Program-made: the position numbers and the translations under genes | The notes under the pieces: model-generated | The model's input: only the letters and a program-made list of their open reading frames with translations | Databases searched by the model: none | Told to the model about the DNA's origin: nothing | Assembly: GCA_028622995.1 (NCBI GenBank) | Contig: JAJQJQ010000029.1 | Location: 1,922,001-1,986,000, forward strand | Length of the DNA: 64,000 bases | Source of the DNA: Panagrolaimus kolymaensis | Lineage: Eukaryota; Nematoda; Chromadorea; Rhabditida; Panagrolaimidae | Direction: 5' to 3' | Shown here: piece by piece, positions 46,792-59,162 of the stretch | Layout: each line of letters begins with the position of its first letter | Numbering within the stretch: the stretch's first letter is position 1

Positions 46792-49700
46792 TTATTGTTG
46801 TTTAGCGATTTGTTCAAGTTTATCATAAACCATCACTATAAAAATAACGATTTAGTAAATTATTAAAAATAAGGTTAAATAACTAAATTGTAAATGTCTT
46901 ATTTTTATTTTTTTTGTGACAAAAGCTACCGTGTCACATAAATTTTTGAAAGCAAGAACTATTTTCTTACAAAGTCGGATTTTTGTTGCGACACAAATTC
47001 TACTATACCAAATATTTTATTTTTAGCTCAAAAAAATAGAAAAACGTTTGCTATATTTTTTTCCTATAATATTTTCTTCCGATATTATTTTAAATAAAAT
47101 TACTCACTTTTCCAATCAGTCATTCTTCGAGAATTTTCAACTTTTTCTTCTTTGTATGGTTCTTGAACCATTTCAAATCGAAATTTTTCTTTGTGAATGA
47201 GTCGATTTGGATCTGCAAATTCCAAGATTTCTGCTGCTGTTGCACGTTCATTCGGATTCAATTTTAAAGTTTTGGACAAAATTGAACGAAAATAATTTCC
47301 CCATGGTTCAAGGTTTTGCCATAATGTAAGTTTACCATTTGCAAAAATGGTATTAATTTTTTCATCATTAACTTCGTGTTGAAATTTTTCTAATTCTTTA
47401 AGACCACGAGAATTAAAAAATGGTGTAGCGGAAGCATCTTTGTTTGGTTTAATAACCAAGATTTCGGCCAATACACAACCAGCGGACCAAATATCCACGG
47501 GAATGGAATAATTTTGTCTTAAAAATTTTTTAGGGATTGTTTATTTTTTTAATTAACAAATTATATTAAAAGTTAAGAAACACTCATGCCATGACTTTTG
47601 TTTCTTGACACTAAAAAATAAAATCCCAAAACATTTTTGTGATACATTTTGAGTCTCGACATGAAAGCAAAAAATTATAAAACATTCCTGCCAAAAACCT
47701 CAGAATTTTGTGATGAAAAAATAAAATATAAAATTTATTACTGTTTAACCATTTCAGGAGCTTGATAAAACAAAGTGCAAACATTCTCAGTCATTTGTTC
47801 AGGTGGTGGAGGAATTTGTCGAGCAATTCCCAAATCTCCAAGTTTAAGCAAATATTCATGTTCATATGTTTTTCTTAAAAATAAATTTTCAGGTTTTATA
47901 TCTCGATGAATGAGTTTCAAATTATCTTGGTGTAAATATGCGATAGCTGAAAATAATTGCAACATTAAATCAGCGATAATTGGAGCGCCATGTTGATAAT
48001 CCTTAAAAACATTATTTATATTATTTTGATTACGACAAAATGTTCGTAAATCTCCGCCTTCCATATAATCAAAAACGAGATAAATGTCTTGAAATGAATT
48101 GTATGTTGCTTGAGGAGTATAAGCATCACAAATTCGCATGATCTAAAAAAAGTATTAAAATTGCATATTTATCAATTTTTTTATTATTGCTTCGTTAGTC
48201 TCTAAAGTCCAATACTATTTTCTTGATTTTTTTCTTTTCAATCGAAAGAATTTATTTTTTCTAATGTTTTTTAAATCAAAATTGGATTATTTTTATTATC
48301 TTTTTCTCTCTCTCTCAGAAAACAACCTTATTTTTCAATGACCTTTATTATCAAAAAAAATCTGGGGCCAAACGTTCTCTTAAAAAAATATTTATAAATT
48401 TCATTCTAAAAAAATTATTTTCATTATTGTCGCTAACTACGAAGTAAATATAAATATATAATTTATGCGATGAATAATAATGGCTTAAAGATATTTTTTT
48501 AATCTCAAAAAAACTTTGTTTACGAAGATCCAAAGAAAATTTACAATTTAATCAAGAAAATTTTGTCAAGTTTCTCTTTCCAATTTTTTAATTATTAAAT
48601 TTTTTTATTAGTCAGAAAAAGAAAAAGAAAATCATGGATTGCAGTGATTTTCCTTCAACATCAGTACCAACAACAACTCCGGCTCAATATTCTTTTTCAT
48701 TACCATATCCTCAAAATTTCTCAATTCCAAATTCCATTATTCATTATATAACTAAATTCCCAAAATTTTCAAATGGTTATGGAAAACTTCAAAAAACTTG
48801 TAAATATTTTTATTTTAAAAATCCTTTAATTATTGCTGATACTTTAACAAATTGGAGGGATGATGGTTGGAAGATGAGACAACTCAAAAATGATGATTAT
48901 AAAGATAGTTTAATTCCAAAACTATTTAACGACGCTCCATATAAAATTTGGGTGACTCGTGAGCTATTTATTGAAAAAGTGGAGGATATCTCAAAATTAT
49001 TCTCAAAAATCTTTCGATTCGATGCTCGATGTTTAAATATTCAAAAACAAATTTTAAGTTTAAATGAACTTTTATTTTTTTCTTCTTCATCCAATATCGA
49101 AAATGTTTGGTTCAGTAATATGAAGATTTTGAATCCCGATGGTTCGATGGTGCCAGTAGAAAAGATTTTTGAAATATTTCCAAATATTTTAAATTTTCAT
49201 TAGTAAGTTTTTTATTTTTAGTTTTTGGTTTTTTAAAAAACTAAATTTTTCGCGTGTTTTAGCAATTGCAATGGCCAATCACCCGTTACGAAAGATACTG
49301 TAGCTTCCCTTCTTCAAAACCCTAAAATTAAAAATATAGAAAGCTTTAATTTGGGTCCAATTTCTGAAGCATTTGATTTTGCTACTTTTTCAATTTTTAT
49401 GAAGGTCAGTTTTTTTTTAAATTGTTTCATTTCTGTAAAAACCGTTTTTTTGGTTTTTTTTGAATTTTTAATTTTTTGCAATAAACTAAAAATAAGAGTC
49501 TTCGTTTTCAAAATAGCCAGAATTTTCAGACTAAATTTTCATTATAAAAGCCGCGTTTTTGTACATTCATTTTTTGTTTTCAGGAAAAAAAGAAAACTGA
49601 ATTTACTTTAATTTTTTGTAATCCTCTCTCTCAACTTTATCTTGCCCAACTAAAACGATTTTTCAATCAAAGTATGTATTCCGCTAAATTAGATGCATCA

Positions 49701-50633
49701 TATAATCCACCCATGATAAAATTTCCTGGTATTAATAATCAAGAAATTAAAATGTATTCAGAATTACGAAATGCTTATATTCAAAGGCAACGAGAATTAG
49801 GACTTTTTTAAAGTTCAGAATTCAAAGAAAAAACAATTTAAAAATCTTACATTTTGATGATCCACCAATGTTCCAAGTTCCAATTCGCGATAAACATTTT
49901 TAGCAAACACTTGATTCAAATCATTTTTAAAATCATGCTTGATTTTTTTTATTGCCACTTCTTTGTCTTCTTTTCGATCGTGAGCTTTACTGAAAAAATT
50001 AAAATAAATTTATTTTAAAAATTTTATTTCTTTGGGTTTTCATGATTTTTGGTTACTATAAATATATTTTTTAACTGATAAAATTAATGAAGCAAAGCGA
50101 CGACGTTCATCGATGCTCAAGAAATATCTTATCAGTAGTTGGAAATTAACAACTCAGAAGAAGAAGAAAAAACACGGGTATAATTGTTTTTGTTTTTGAT
50201 GATTAAAGTTTTTAGTTTCTTGCATGAAATAATTATAAAAAAAACTTCTTTTTTTGGTGAAAACAAAAGTTTTGTTTTAGAAAAATGAAATTATTTATGC
50301 TTTATCCTTTTTAAAAAAAGAAACGGTGGTTTATTAATGAAATTATTTTAACTTTTTTCCATCCATTTTTTTAAGTCATTAAAATTTGTTGTTACTGTAT
50401 CCAAAATAATTTCCACAGAGAGAAAGATTAAATTGTAGAAAACCAGAAAGTCGCTTATCTTAATTCAATTTTATGCAGAAAAATAAAATAAGAAAAATAT
50501 TGTAAACTCACAAAACAAAGCCTTGACCTCCTTGACTGATAGCTTCAATGGCATCATAACGTTCGGGATGTTTAACAGAGCAAATTTTCGGTCGAAAATT
50601 GATTAAAGTTTCATTGAAAACTACTCTATCCAT
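46792..50633 (-). CDS. MAPK-like (CMGC) protein kinase with an altered activation loop
   Basis: Five minus-strand exons: 50633-50512, 49989-49851, 48142-47742, 47517-47108 and 46835-46792, giving 371 aa with all phases closing. Kinase marks: glycine loop GGQGFV (35-40), Lys55 in VAIKK, Glu76 in YRELELG, HRDIKPEN (166-173), DLG (190-192, in place of DFG) and APE (215-217). The activation loop reads MTENVCTLFYQAPE where MAPKs have MTEYVATRWYRAPE. The dual-phosphorylation Tyr of TEY is Asn207, while Thr205 and Glu206 remain. VDIWSAGCVLAEIL and the long CMGC-type insert before the last helices also fit. Intron 2 (1,708 nt) contains a whole F-box-like gene on the other strand. The small last exon was added because the GTGAGT donor at 47107 joins in frame to it. 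Confidence 0.85.
48634..49811 (+). CDS. F-box-like/leucine-rich protein nested in a kinase intron (312 aa)
   Basis: Exons 48634-49202, 49263-49404 and 49584-49811. A Ser/Thr/Pro start leads to an F-box-like helix set (FSIPNSIIHYITKFPKF, GKLQKTCKYFYFKNPL). The leucine-rich module follows: IFRFDARCLNIQKQILSLNE, SSNIENVWFSNMKIL, DGSMVPVEKIFEIFPNILNF and AFDFATFSIFMK. It has both introns seen in the coiled-coil genes at 23-30 kb, the first phase 2 and the second phase 0, whereas the other F-box-like copies keep only the second. The gene lies wholly inside intron 2 of the kinase gene, on the opposite strand, and ends 39 nt from that gene's second exon. F-box proteins recruit substrates to SCF ubiquitin ligases; that role is inferred here. 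Confidence 0.8.
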
Positions 50634-51434
50634 TTTTTAAATAATTAACCCTAAAACAAATCTTTTTCTTTCATTATTTTTTAGTTTCTAAAGTGAAGCA
50701 AAGAAAAAAACCGCAATTAAAATAACAACTTTTGATGTTCGGTAATGAAAAAAAGGAAAAAAACCGAACATGGGTATTATTTTCTTTCTTTATCAGTAGT
50801 GATTATTGAGAATTGACAATTGAAAAAAGAAAAAAGTAAGGTAGCGAAAAAATAAATGTTTTTACTTACTTTCACTTTTTTTTGTTGCTGCTTTTATGTA
50901 CGCTAATGAAAGATGAGTCGGCTTTTCCTTATCAACCAAGCACTTAGAAAATGTATGGTATTTTTTAAATAAATAATGACACTTTTTTCACTCTATTTTT
51001 AAAATTGTTTTTATCGCCGTATCAGGAAAATAAGAAAATTATTGATGTTATGGTAAATTATTTTTTTTTTTCAAACAAAAAATTCAAACTAAACAAAAAT
51101 TTAAAAAAAAAGGGATGAAAATGGAAATTCTCTCGAGGAAGTTCTTCTAAATTTTTTTATTGCAAATATATGTTGACAAATTTAATTTTTTAAAAAGAAA
51201 AACAAAAGGTATTTAGGCTAATTTGAACAAACAATGAAAAATGCCTTAAAATTATTATTTCGAAAGAATAGAGAGAGAAAAATGTCAAGTGCCATTGTGA
51301 AATTTTATTTTATGGAAGCATACAGACAAGTTTGATCCTGCCTTATATGTATTTGTTGACCAAAACAAAAGTTTCTCGTTATTGCACGAATAAATTTTTT
51401 TAGGAAAAATTAATTTAAATTATTAGTTTAGATA
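50634..51434. other. Divergent promoter region between kinase and F-box-like gene
   Basis: About 800 bp of AT-rich DNA between two divergent start codons, so it must hold both promoters. No specific element was identified. Confidence 0.5.
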
Positions 51435-52420
51435 ATGGCAAATAGCAGATCTTCAATTTCTCAATCTTCATTAATTTCAATTTATTCAAATCCTTCAAAA
51501 ATCCAGCAATTTTCAATTCCAGAAAATATTATTTTTTATATTTCCAAAAATCCTTCAACCACCAAAGTTTATGAAAAACTTATAAAAACTTGCAAATATT
51601 TTTATTTAAAATCTCAAATTATAACTTTTCATAGATTCTATTCAAGCTTTTCGGAAAACGTTTGGAGCAGTGGGAAGATAATCGATATGAAATTTTTCGG
51701 ATCTGAAATAAAAATTCTTCCAAATAAAATATGGATTAAGGATTTATTAAATGTTGATCATAGATGTAAAATATCCGATATATTTCCAAATCTTTATCGA
51801 TGTGATATAACTAATTTATACTTATTTAATCAAAGATTATCTATTTCCGAATTTAATTTTCTTGTTTCTTGCAATACTTTAGAATTGTTAGATTTTGAAA
51901 AAACGATTGTGAAAGATGAGAAAGATGGATCAATTGTGCCAATAGAAAAATTAATTGAAAAATGTTGCAATCTTCGAAAATTTATATATGGACACGATTT
52001 TGAAGGAGATGGGCGTCATTCAATTACACGAAATACAATCAAAAATCTTTTTAATATTCCACATTTTTTGAATTTAGAAACATTTGTTATAAGAAATGTT
52101 CCAGAAATATTTAATTTTGAAGAATTTTTGAACTCTTTCAAGGTTGTTTGTATTTTTAAAAAAAAAGTATGTATTATTTATAAAAAAAATTCCAGGAACC
52201 CATTAAAATGGCTATTTTCATTAAATATTCTGATAATATTTCGGTCAACTACAGCCAACGTCTCAAAAACTACGTTGATAATCTTATTGCAAAAGGATTA
52301 ACAGAAAATTTTCCGCCCGATTTTAATTATCCTGGAATAACTTATGAAACTAAAGAAGCTTTGAATAATCTTCGAATTGCTCATCGAGAGAAATACAAAC
52401 AAAAAAAGACATCCAAATAA
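51435..52420 (+). CDS. F-box-like/leucine-rich protein (310 aa)
   Basis: Exons 51435-52142 and 52196-52420. The N-terminus SLISIYSNPSKIQQFSIPEN is the signature of this local family. The F-box-like helices (IIFYISKNPSTTKVYEKLIK, TCKYFYLKS) follow, and then the leucine-rich module (NLYRCDITNLYLFNQRLSIS, CNTLELLDFEKTIV, GSIVPIEKLIEKCCNLRKF, NIPHFLNLETFVIRNVPEIF). The phase-0 intron follows SFK, just before the last exon encoding EPIKMAIFIKYSDNIS. No signal peptide or membrane segment. Closely related to the copies at 57.9, 59.2-60.3 and 60.6-61.6 kb. Role as an SCF substrate receptor is inferred. Confidence 0.82.
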
Positions 52421-53692
52421 TTATTCTTGTTTAGAAAATCAACGTTTAGAAATTTCTTTGAAAATTGGGAATAGTTAGTATATTTATGAAATCAATAAAA
52501 AAGTCTTTTTTAATTATTATTTATTAACTTTTTTTTTGTATTTGAAACATATTTTACTTTTTTACATTTATTTCTTTTTTTGATAAAGTTGGGTCGTTTC
52601 ATCATCATTTATTTAATTAATTATCGTTTAGTTTGCATATCCCGGATTTCGAAAATTCATTGCAACCTTTATTTCGCTTTTTTAAAACAAATTTTCTCAA
52701 CTCGATATATTAATGAAAAGGATTTAAATTATATCATTTTTTAATTGTTTCATTTTAATCAACCTTCAACAGGGATTTAAAAAATATATTGGTGCACAAA
52801 ATAAAAAAATATTATTTATATTTAAATATTTTGAAGAAGAAAAAAAGTTTCCAAAAAAAATCGAGAAAATTACTAAAAGGGCGACCTACGACAGACCAAG
52901 CCTGCGTTAAATAAAGAAAGAAAATTTTCATGTTATATAAGAAATGAATTTTATCGGATACATCCAAATAAAATAAAAGATGACAATAGTAACCATGGGA
53001 ATCATCTCCATTATTTAAAAAAAATAGTTTAAAAAATTATTTATTGCTTTCTTATTTGCTTTTGTCTTCCTCCAAAAAAAGGAAAGAATCTTATCAAATT
53101 GTAATTTATCGTTCTTTAAAAAATTCACTACTGTAAGAATCAAAAATACTCATGTTTGGAGTCAAAAGAAAATGAAAGAATAAAAAAATCGGGCGACTTT
53201 TAATTTTTATTTTTCATGCTTTCGAAAGATATTTTTTTCCCCTGTCAATTAAGTTTGATGGAAATTGATTAAAGAAATGTAACTTATCTCTAAATTTGCA
53301 GTTTAAAATGTTAGAAAAAAATGCATATTTAAAATAGATTTTTATTCAATTTAAAATTGCTTGTTTGGTATCATGCTTTTATTTTTTGTTGAAACACTTA
53401 AACGAATTTTAAGTTATGTTTTTTCAGAATAAAAGTCAATCTTCTTGTTGCAATACCTCGTTTTTGCTCTAAGAGAAATATTGAATTGTTTTCGTACTGG
53501 TTATTTTTGAATCTTTCATTATTTATTTTAAAAGAAAAAACCTTTAGAGGTTTTCCCCAACTTTTCAAAAATAGGGAACGAAACGATTTGGCATAATAAA
53601 TGAAGGCTAAAATTGTTCAGTTAAACAAGGAACAGTTTAAAAAAAATTTGCTGGATAAATTATCCTTTTTTTTCTTCCTTTTTTTTAAAGCA
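52421..53692. other. Intergenic gap, no gene seen
   Basis: About 1.3 kb of AT-rich DNA. AATAAA near 52494 likely ends the F-box-like gene. GGGCGACCTACGACAGACCA (about 52879) is an isolated GC-richer patch without an ORF. Nothing else was found. Confidence 0.5.
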
Positions 53693-54544
53693 ATGGCAGC
53701 TTTTAAAAAGAAAATTTTATGTGAATGTAAATTTAAAAGAGAAAATCCTAATTTCACTGAAAATAAAGTCGCAACATTTAATTTGATATTCCTTTTTATT
53801 ATTCCGATAACTTTTTTTTATATAGCTTTTTCACCATCCAATCCTTCCAGTAATATAAACGATTTATTTTATTCTTGTAATATTACATTAAAAAATACAT
53901 ATGAACGAGCTCAAACTTTGCGAAAAATGAAAGAAAAAGTAAGAACTTTTTTAAGATTTTTAAGTTATCGCGTTAAAGGATGCAAATATTTATGTCGAGA
54001 AGTTGGCTGATAAATAAAATAGACTTTAAAGTTTTAACCAACAGAAAAAAATTGATTCACTTTGTTTCTTTTTTCTTTGGTCTAGTTGGAGAAGCTTTTT
54101 AAAATGGCAATAAAAAATAATTTTTAGGCTGAAAACCCAACAATTAAATCATTCAATCTTTCAATCGAATATAATAAAAGCTTTAACAACACCTATTCAA
54201 CTTTATTATCCGAATTGCAGCTTCACGAAAGTCGTCACAACACAAATTATAATTGTGTTATGACCGCCTTAAATAATTACAAATTACAAAATTATTTTGA
54301 TTTTTCCCCAATTTTTTATAAAGCCTCATTAGGAATTTTGTTTAAAAGGTGTTTATTTTATTTCTTGATTGTTAAAAACTTACCAAGAAACCAACATAAC
54401 AATGGATTAATTCTTTTGACAGCAGTAATGGATTATTTCGCTTTTGCATACTTGATTGTTGTTTGGATATTGGTATTTCCTTTGGTTCAATTTTATGATT
54501 ATATAACAATTGAACGAGATATTAATTATTATTTTTGCCTTTAA
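53693..54544 (+). CDS. Unrecognised multi-pass membrane protein, copy 1 (220 aa)
   Basis: Exons 53693-53938 and 54128-54544. The start was set at MAAFKKKILCECKF to match the paralog at 62281-63083; the open frame extends to 53600 but only through low-complexity sequence. A Cys-containing basic head (CECKFKRE) is followed by a membrane segment (about 27-46), a region with N-glycosylation sequons (NIT, NLS, NNT), and one or two hydrophobic segments (about 148-165 and 176-205). The conserved signatures shared with the paralog are EYNKSFNNTYSTLLSELQ and FLIVKNLPRNQ. I do not recognise the family. It is probably a nematode-restricted surface or ER protein. Confidence 0.72.
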
Positions 54545-55026
54545 AATAAACACTTGCATATACTTTTCAATTTTTTTTCAAAAAGATCTTTAAAACACAA
54601 AGAAGATAAAGGGTAAAAAAATTTATAACATAAACAAAAAAACGAGAGGTAATTCTTTATAACAATGTTTTGCTTGCCTTTTTATTTGATAAAACTACTT
54701 TGAAATTTTTTTAATTATTATATTGTCAAATATAGCGATACAAAAGATTTGGCACATTTCTTTACTCATAGTAATCAAACGCTAACCTTTATGTTCCCAT
54801 CCAAAGCATGAATTAAAAACTTAACAGTTGAAAAAGCAAAGTTTCTTCTTCTTCTTTGTTCATGTAAATGCCAATCATAATTCATTTTTTTACAGTTGTA
54901 ATTTAAATATCATGAAATAATAAAATTAAAATAAAACTTTTGCATAGTTAAACAATAAACAAAAAAGCGTTTTTTAATTAGTTAGTTGATTGTCAACATC
55001 ACTTTATCGAACGTAAAAGAATCGAC
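54545..55026. other. Intergenic gap, no gene seen
   Basis: AT-rich DNA with no open frame of interest. Confidence 0.5.
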
Positions 55027-55767
55027 ATGAAGCTTCTCAAATTTTGTTTGATTTTTATTTTTATAAAATTCGTATATGGTGGATGTTTATCAACTTTTAA
55101 TGGAACAATCATCTTTTCAAATGTTTCAATTAAAGAAAATGAAGTATATGGTGGAACTTTCAATCTTATTGAATACGTCAATGAAAGCACCGCAATCGCA
55201 GTATTTACATCTGAACCTTATGCTTGGCTTGGAGCTGGTGTTAAAAAGTTGTTAGACGCCTTAACAACATTGGTGAGTTCTTGCTATTGAAAGTTCTAAT
55301 ATACTCACATCGATGACTTATATTTGTTCCAGGCTATGATACCGGTTTATCGATTTTTGAAAAAGCAAAAGAACCAAACTTGGTATATTATATTGGCTTT
55401 CAACGTTGCTATTTTTTTAACAACATCGTTCTCCTACAATGATTGTGAAGCGCTAAAAATTTGGATTCTCGCAACCTTCATTATTGTTTTTTGGATTTTG
55501 ACAATCATCATTTTTATCTATTTGATTGTATCAAAAGTTGAAACAAGAAAACATCCTGATAGAAAACTTCACTATTTTCTTTTCTTCATTGCCATTTTCA
55601 TTCAATGCATCAAACTCATCGTTATTATTTTCCTACCCGATAACAAAACTACATCAAAAATAGTTGAAAGTTCAATTGAAGCTGTCAAAAAAATCTTTTC
55701 AAATTTTAATTTATCATTTTTTAAAAATGAAAAAAACGCAGCTACTCTGACTTCAACATTTTTTTGA
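55027..55767 (+). CDS. Unrecognised signal-peptide and multi-pass membrane protein (226 aa)
   Basis: Exons 55027-55272 and 55333-55767. A clear signal peptide (MKLLKFCLIFIFIKFVYG) precedes a short luminal part with sequons NGT, NVS and NES (FNGTIIFSNVSIKENEVYGG). A linker (VYRFLKKQKNQTW) leads to three hydrophobic helices (about 99-117, 124-150 and 160-184) with a basic loop VSKVETRKHPDRK. The C-terminal tail is polar. This arrangement resembles a small receptor-like or channel-accessory protein, but no family motif is recognised. It lies among accessory genes, not in an operon-like arrangement. Confidence 0.7.
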
Positions 55768-56203
55768 TGTTTTTGAAAGATATTTTTTTTTCCTGCGAAA
55801 TAACTTTAATGAAACCTAATTAAAGAAGTTTTTTTTATTTTTTTTAAATTTATTGGTTTGGCCTCCATAATTTACTAAAGCTATTGCTATCGTCATTGAA
55901 AAACATCAATGTGGTCAAAAAACCATTTTTCATTAGTTTAACCTTTTGCAAAATTTGGCTGGTTCCAATCAAAGATTTTTTCCAAATTGCAATGTTTTTA
56001 AAAGATATCATTTAATGCAAAAAAAAATAAAAGAAAGAAAAAACTTTCACAAATTTTCTAATTTTTATGCAAATATTTTTGTTTTCTAATACAAGAAGCG
56101 GGAGCTTCTTTTTTTTTTCGTTTTCATTTCGCATCATTTTTTCTCTCCTTCTTTTTCGTCGCCTTCGTCGTTTCTTTTTCTTCAAAAAACAACAAAAATC
56201 AAA
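55768..56203. other. Intergenic gap, no gene seen
   Basis: AT-rich DNA separating two plus-strand genes. No extra exon supported. Confidence 0.5.
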
Positions 56204-57419
56204 ATGGCTTCAAAACACCAACAGCAACAAAAAGAAAAAAGGTCTCTATGGACTCAATTAATTCAATGTTTAAATTATCGAAAAGTTCAAATTGGATGGT
56301 TGATTGGTGTCAATGTAACTTTATTAATTATTTTGGTTGCTTTATTTGCTATTATTTATGGATATGTTGATGTAAGTCTTTTTTGCTTGTTTAACTTCTC
56401 TATGGTTTTACTTATTTTTTATAGCTGAAACTTCAAGATGAAAAGGAACAAGAAATTATGGATAAAGCATTAAAGAATAGTCTCATGTTAAATTGTCATT
56501 ATTATGTTACTCCATGGTTTTTGGTAAGTTTATTCTTTCATTATTTTTGGTAAAGACTGTTTGAGGTGATTTGAATTTTCTGATAACGTGTTACTTACTA
56601 CCTTGCAAGTGCATTGTCCTTTTTGCTTAAAAATGCATTTGAGAGATAGGTTTTTGGATTTATGTAAGTGACTAATAGGTAAATATTTTGAAGTGATAGG
56701 TATTGTCATTTGTTTTTTCTTAAAAGACAAAATTTAGTTCGAGCATTTCACCATCTTTCTTTTGAGCCTACATGCTTGGTTCTGCTTTGTCTTTCTTATT
56801 AATTTTACTTTCTCATTTTTCAGAACTTATGTTATATGGAAGATACCGCTGAACAATATGCATGGAGGCAATTTAAAATATTAAATGCAAGTGATCCAAA
56901 TTGTGTTGATGTTCATGAAATTGTTTCCTGTCATGATGAATCAACAACAACAAAATTAAATGTATATAAAGTTCCAAAACATGAACGTCAAATATTATCT
57001 CAATTTCAATTTGCTGGATTATTATTTGTAAGACTTGCTAATCTTGCATATGCATTAGAAAAAAGTACAATCGAAGTTAAAGTAAGTTTTTATCTTTTTT
57101 TCCACGTCGTCTTCTTCGATACTCTTTTTTCTGTTGCTTCTTAGTGAATTTGAAAATCTAACTTTTTACAAATAATTAATTTCAATGGTTTTTTCAGATA
57201 CCTATTATAGATCTCAATGAATTTCATGTTGGAAAGATTATTTCAACAAAGGATATATTTATGCTAGCTCCAACTTGCTTATTTCGTGGATGTGATGGAT
57301 GGAATTTCAAAATAATTAATCTTCGTCAAGGATGGCCTAAAAGTTTTTCATCATGTGATCCATCAATTTGGAAGAAATATAATTGTTCTGCTACAATGAC
57401 TACCGATTTATCATCTTAG
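56204..57419 (+). CDS. Unrecognised type II single-pass membrane protein (248 aa)
   Basis: Exons 56204-56371, 56425-56523, 56824-57081 and 57198-57419. The cytosolic head is Gln/Lys-rich (MASKHQQQQKEKRS). One strong membrane helix (about 31-55: IGWLIGVNVTLLIILVALFA) is followed by an extracytoplasmic domain of about 190 residues. That domain carries about eight cysteines (for example NCHYYV, NLCYMED, DPNCVDVHEIVSCHD, TCLFRGCDGW, SSCDPSIWKKYNC), so a disulfide-bonded fold is likely. No family is recognised. TGTATGTATG and AATAAA elements near 57479-57508 mark the 3' end. Confidence 0.75.
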
Positions 57420-57858
57420 TATAATACTCTTTGTTCTTTGTTTATTTTGATTTCATAAATGTGTTTTTTGTTAATAAATGTATGTATGTAAAAATAAAGT
57501 AAAATAAATATTATATTTGATTCTATTATTTTCATTTGGGACTTTTTTGTTTGTTTTATCAAACAATTTGAAGTGTTTTTTTGTCGTGGCTCTCATTATT
57601 TTAGTTCTTGCAATCATTTTTTTGCGCCATGAAAGATTTTTCTTTTTTCTCACAGGAAAAAAGAAGCATTGTTTAAAAAGAAATCCTCAAAGGCATTTTT
57701 TGTCAATCATAATTTTAAAAGAAATTAGTCAAAACACTTGAAAACACATACATACTTGTCTTCGCTGGTTTTACTCTTAGTTAAATTTTTTATATGAAAA
57801 AATTTTTCTTGAAAGAAAAAAAAAGTATTAAAAACTTTGGTTGATTTTATTTTTTACA
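57420..57858. other. 3' flank and short gap
   Basis: Poly(A)-type AATAAA elements near 57490-57508, then AT-rich DNA up to the next start codon. Confidence 0.5.
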
Positions 57859-58845
57859 ATGACCACTATTCAAAGATCCGACAATCCTTCATCATCATTG
57901 CTATCAATTTATTCAAATCCACCAAAAATCCAGCAATTTTCAATTCCAGAAAATATAATTTTTTATATTTCTAAAAATCCAACAACCGCAAAAGTTTATG
58001 AAAAACTTATAAAAATATGCAAATATTTTTATCTCAAAAATCCAATAATTATTTTTAGTATTTTAGAATTAGAATTAGGAAAATTATGGAAAGTAGCTGA
58101 AATAAATGGAAATGAAGGGAGCAACGAAAAATTATTTGAAATAAAAAATATTAAAGAAAAAATTTGTGTTCATTGTTTATTACGAATTGAAAACACCGAA
58201 AATGAATATTTGGCTTCATTTTTAATTACAAAAATTTATCGATGTGATATTTTTGCTTTATTTTTAGAGAATCAAATTTTAACTTTGAATGAATTTAAAT
58301 TATTTGGTTCATTAAAAACTTTGACTTTTGGCAATTCTGTTGTCAAAATTAATGAAGAAAATGGAGGCAGCGTTGTTCCAATAGAAAAATTAATTGAAAT
58401 TCATTCAAATCTTGAAAATTTTTGCTTTTTTAATGAAACACCGAAAGATGGTCACCGCTCAATTACAAATGAAACAGCTAAAAATCTTTTAAAACTTCCA
58501 CATTTTTCGAGTTTAAAAGGAATTTTAATTAATGATATTCCGGATACATTTGAGTATGAAACATTTATTAATGGTTTAAAGGTAAAGAAAAATTTTAGGC
58601 ATTTTTTCTCGCTAAACAATTTTTTTTTTTAGAATCCTTCCGAAATTTATCTTGGCTTTGATAATGCCATTTCGAATGCCTACAAACTCCGGCTTCATAA
58701 TTATGTTGAAAAAATTCTTGAAATAGGTCTCACAACTAAAATCCGACCATCATTTATTGATTTTCCTGGAAATAATAAAGCGAATGAATTAAGGCAGCTT
58801 GGAGAAGATTATGTCAAAAAATTTGATCCACCACCATATCCATGA
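57859..58845 (+). CDS. F-box-like/leucine-rich protein (311 aa)
   Basis: Exons 57859-58581 and 58633-58845. The start was set at ATG ACC ACT (57859); an upstream in-frame ATG-like codon would add six hydrophobic residues absent from paralogs. The start region SLLSIYSNPPKIQQFSIPEN, the F-box-like helices (YISKNPTTAKVYEKLIKICK) and the module (TKIYRCDIFALFLENQILTL, GSVVPIEKLIEIHSNLENF, KLPHFSSLKGILINDIPDTF) mirror the gene at 51435-52420. The phase-0 intron after GLK is conserved. It is separated from that paralog by three unrelated genes. Predicted cytosolic; SCF adaptor role inferred. Confidence 0.82.
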
Positions 58846-59162
58846 GATTCTAATAGCTTTTTTTAAGTCCCAAAAAAATATGAAGAATAACCCTTTTTGT
58901 ATTTATATTTTTTCTTTTATTTTTATACTCTTTTGTTAACAAATTGATGATGAAATTGTTTTTATAATAACTTTACATTTTTTAAATTTTTTTAAATAAA
59001 AAACATTGAAAGAAAAATTTAATTATGACATCTCAGCATATATTTTTCTCACTACTCTTTGCTCTGCCAAAATCCCAAACTTTTGTAAAATAATAATTTC
59101 GTCACTTTAATTTAAAAAAAGCAAAAATAAATATTTATTTCTTAAAAATATTTTGGAACTTT
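58846..59162. other. Convergent intergenic gap
   Basis: About 300 bp of AT-rich 3' flank shared by two convergent family members, with AATAAA on the plus strand near 58996. No gene. Confidence 0.5.
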
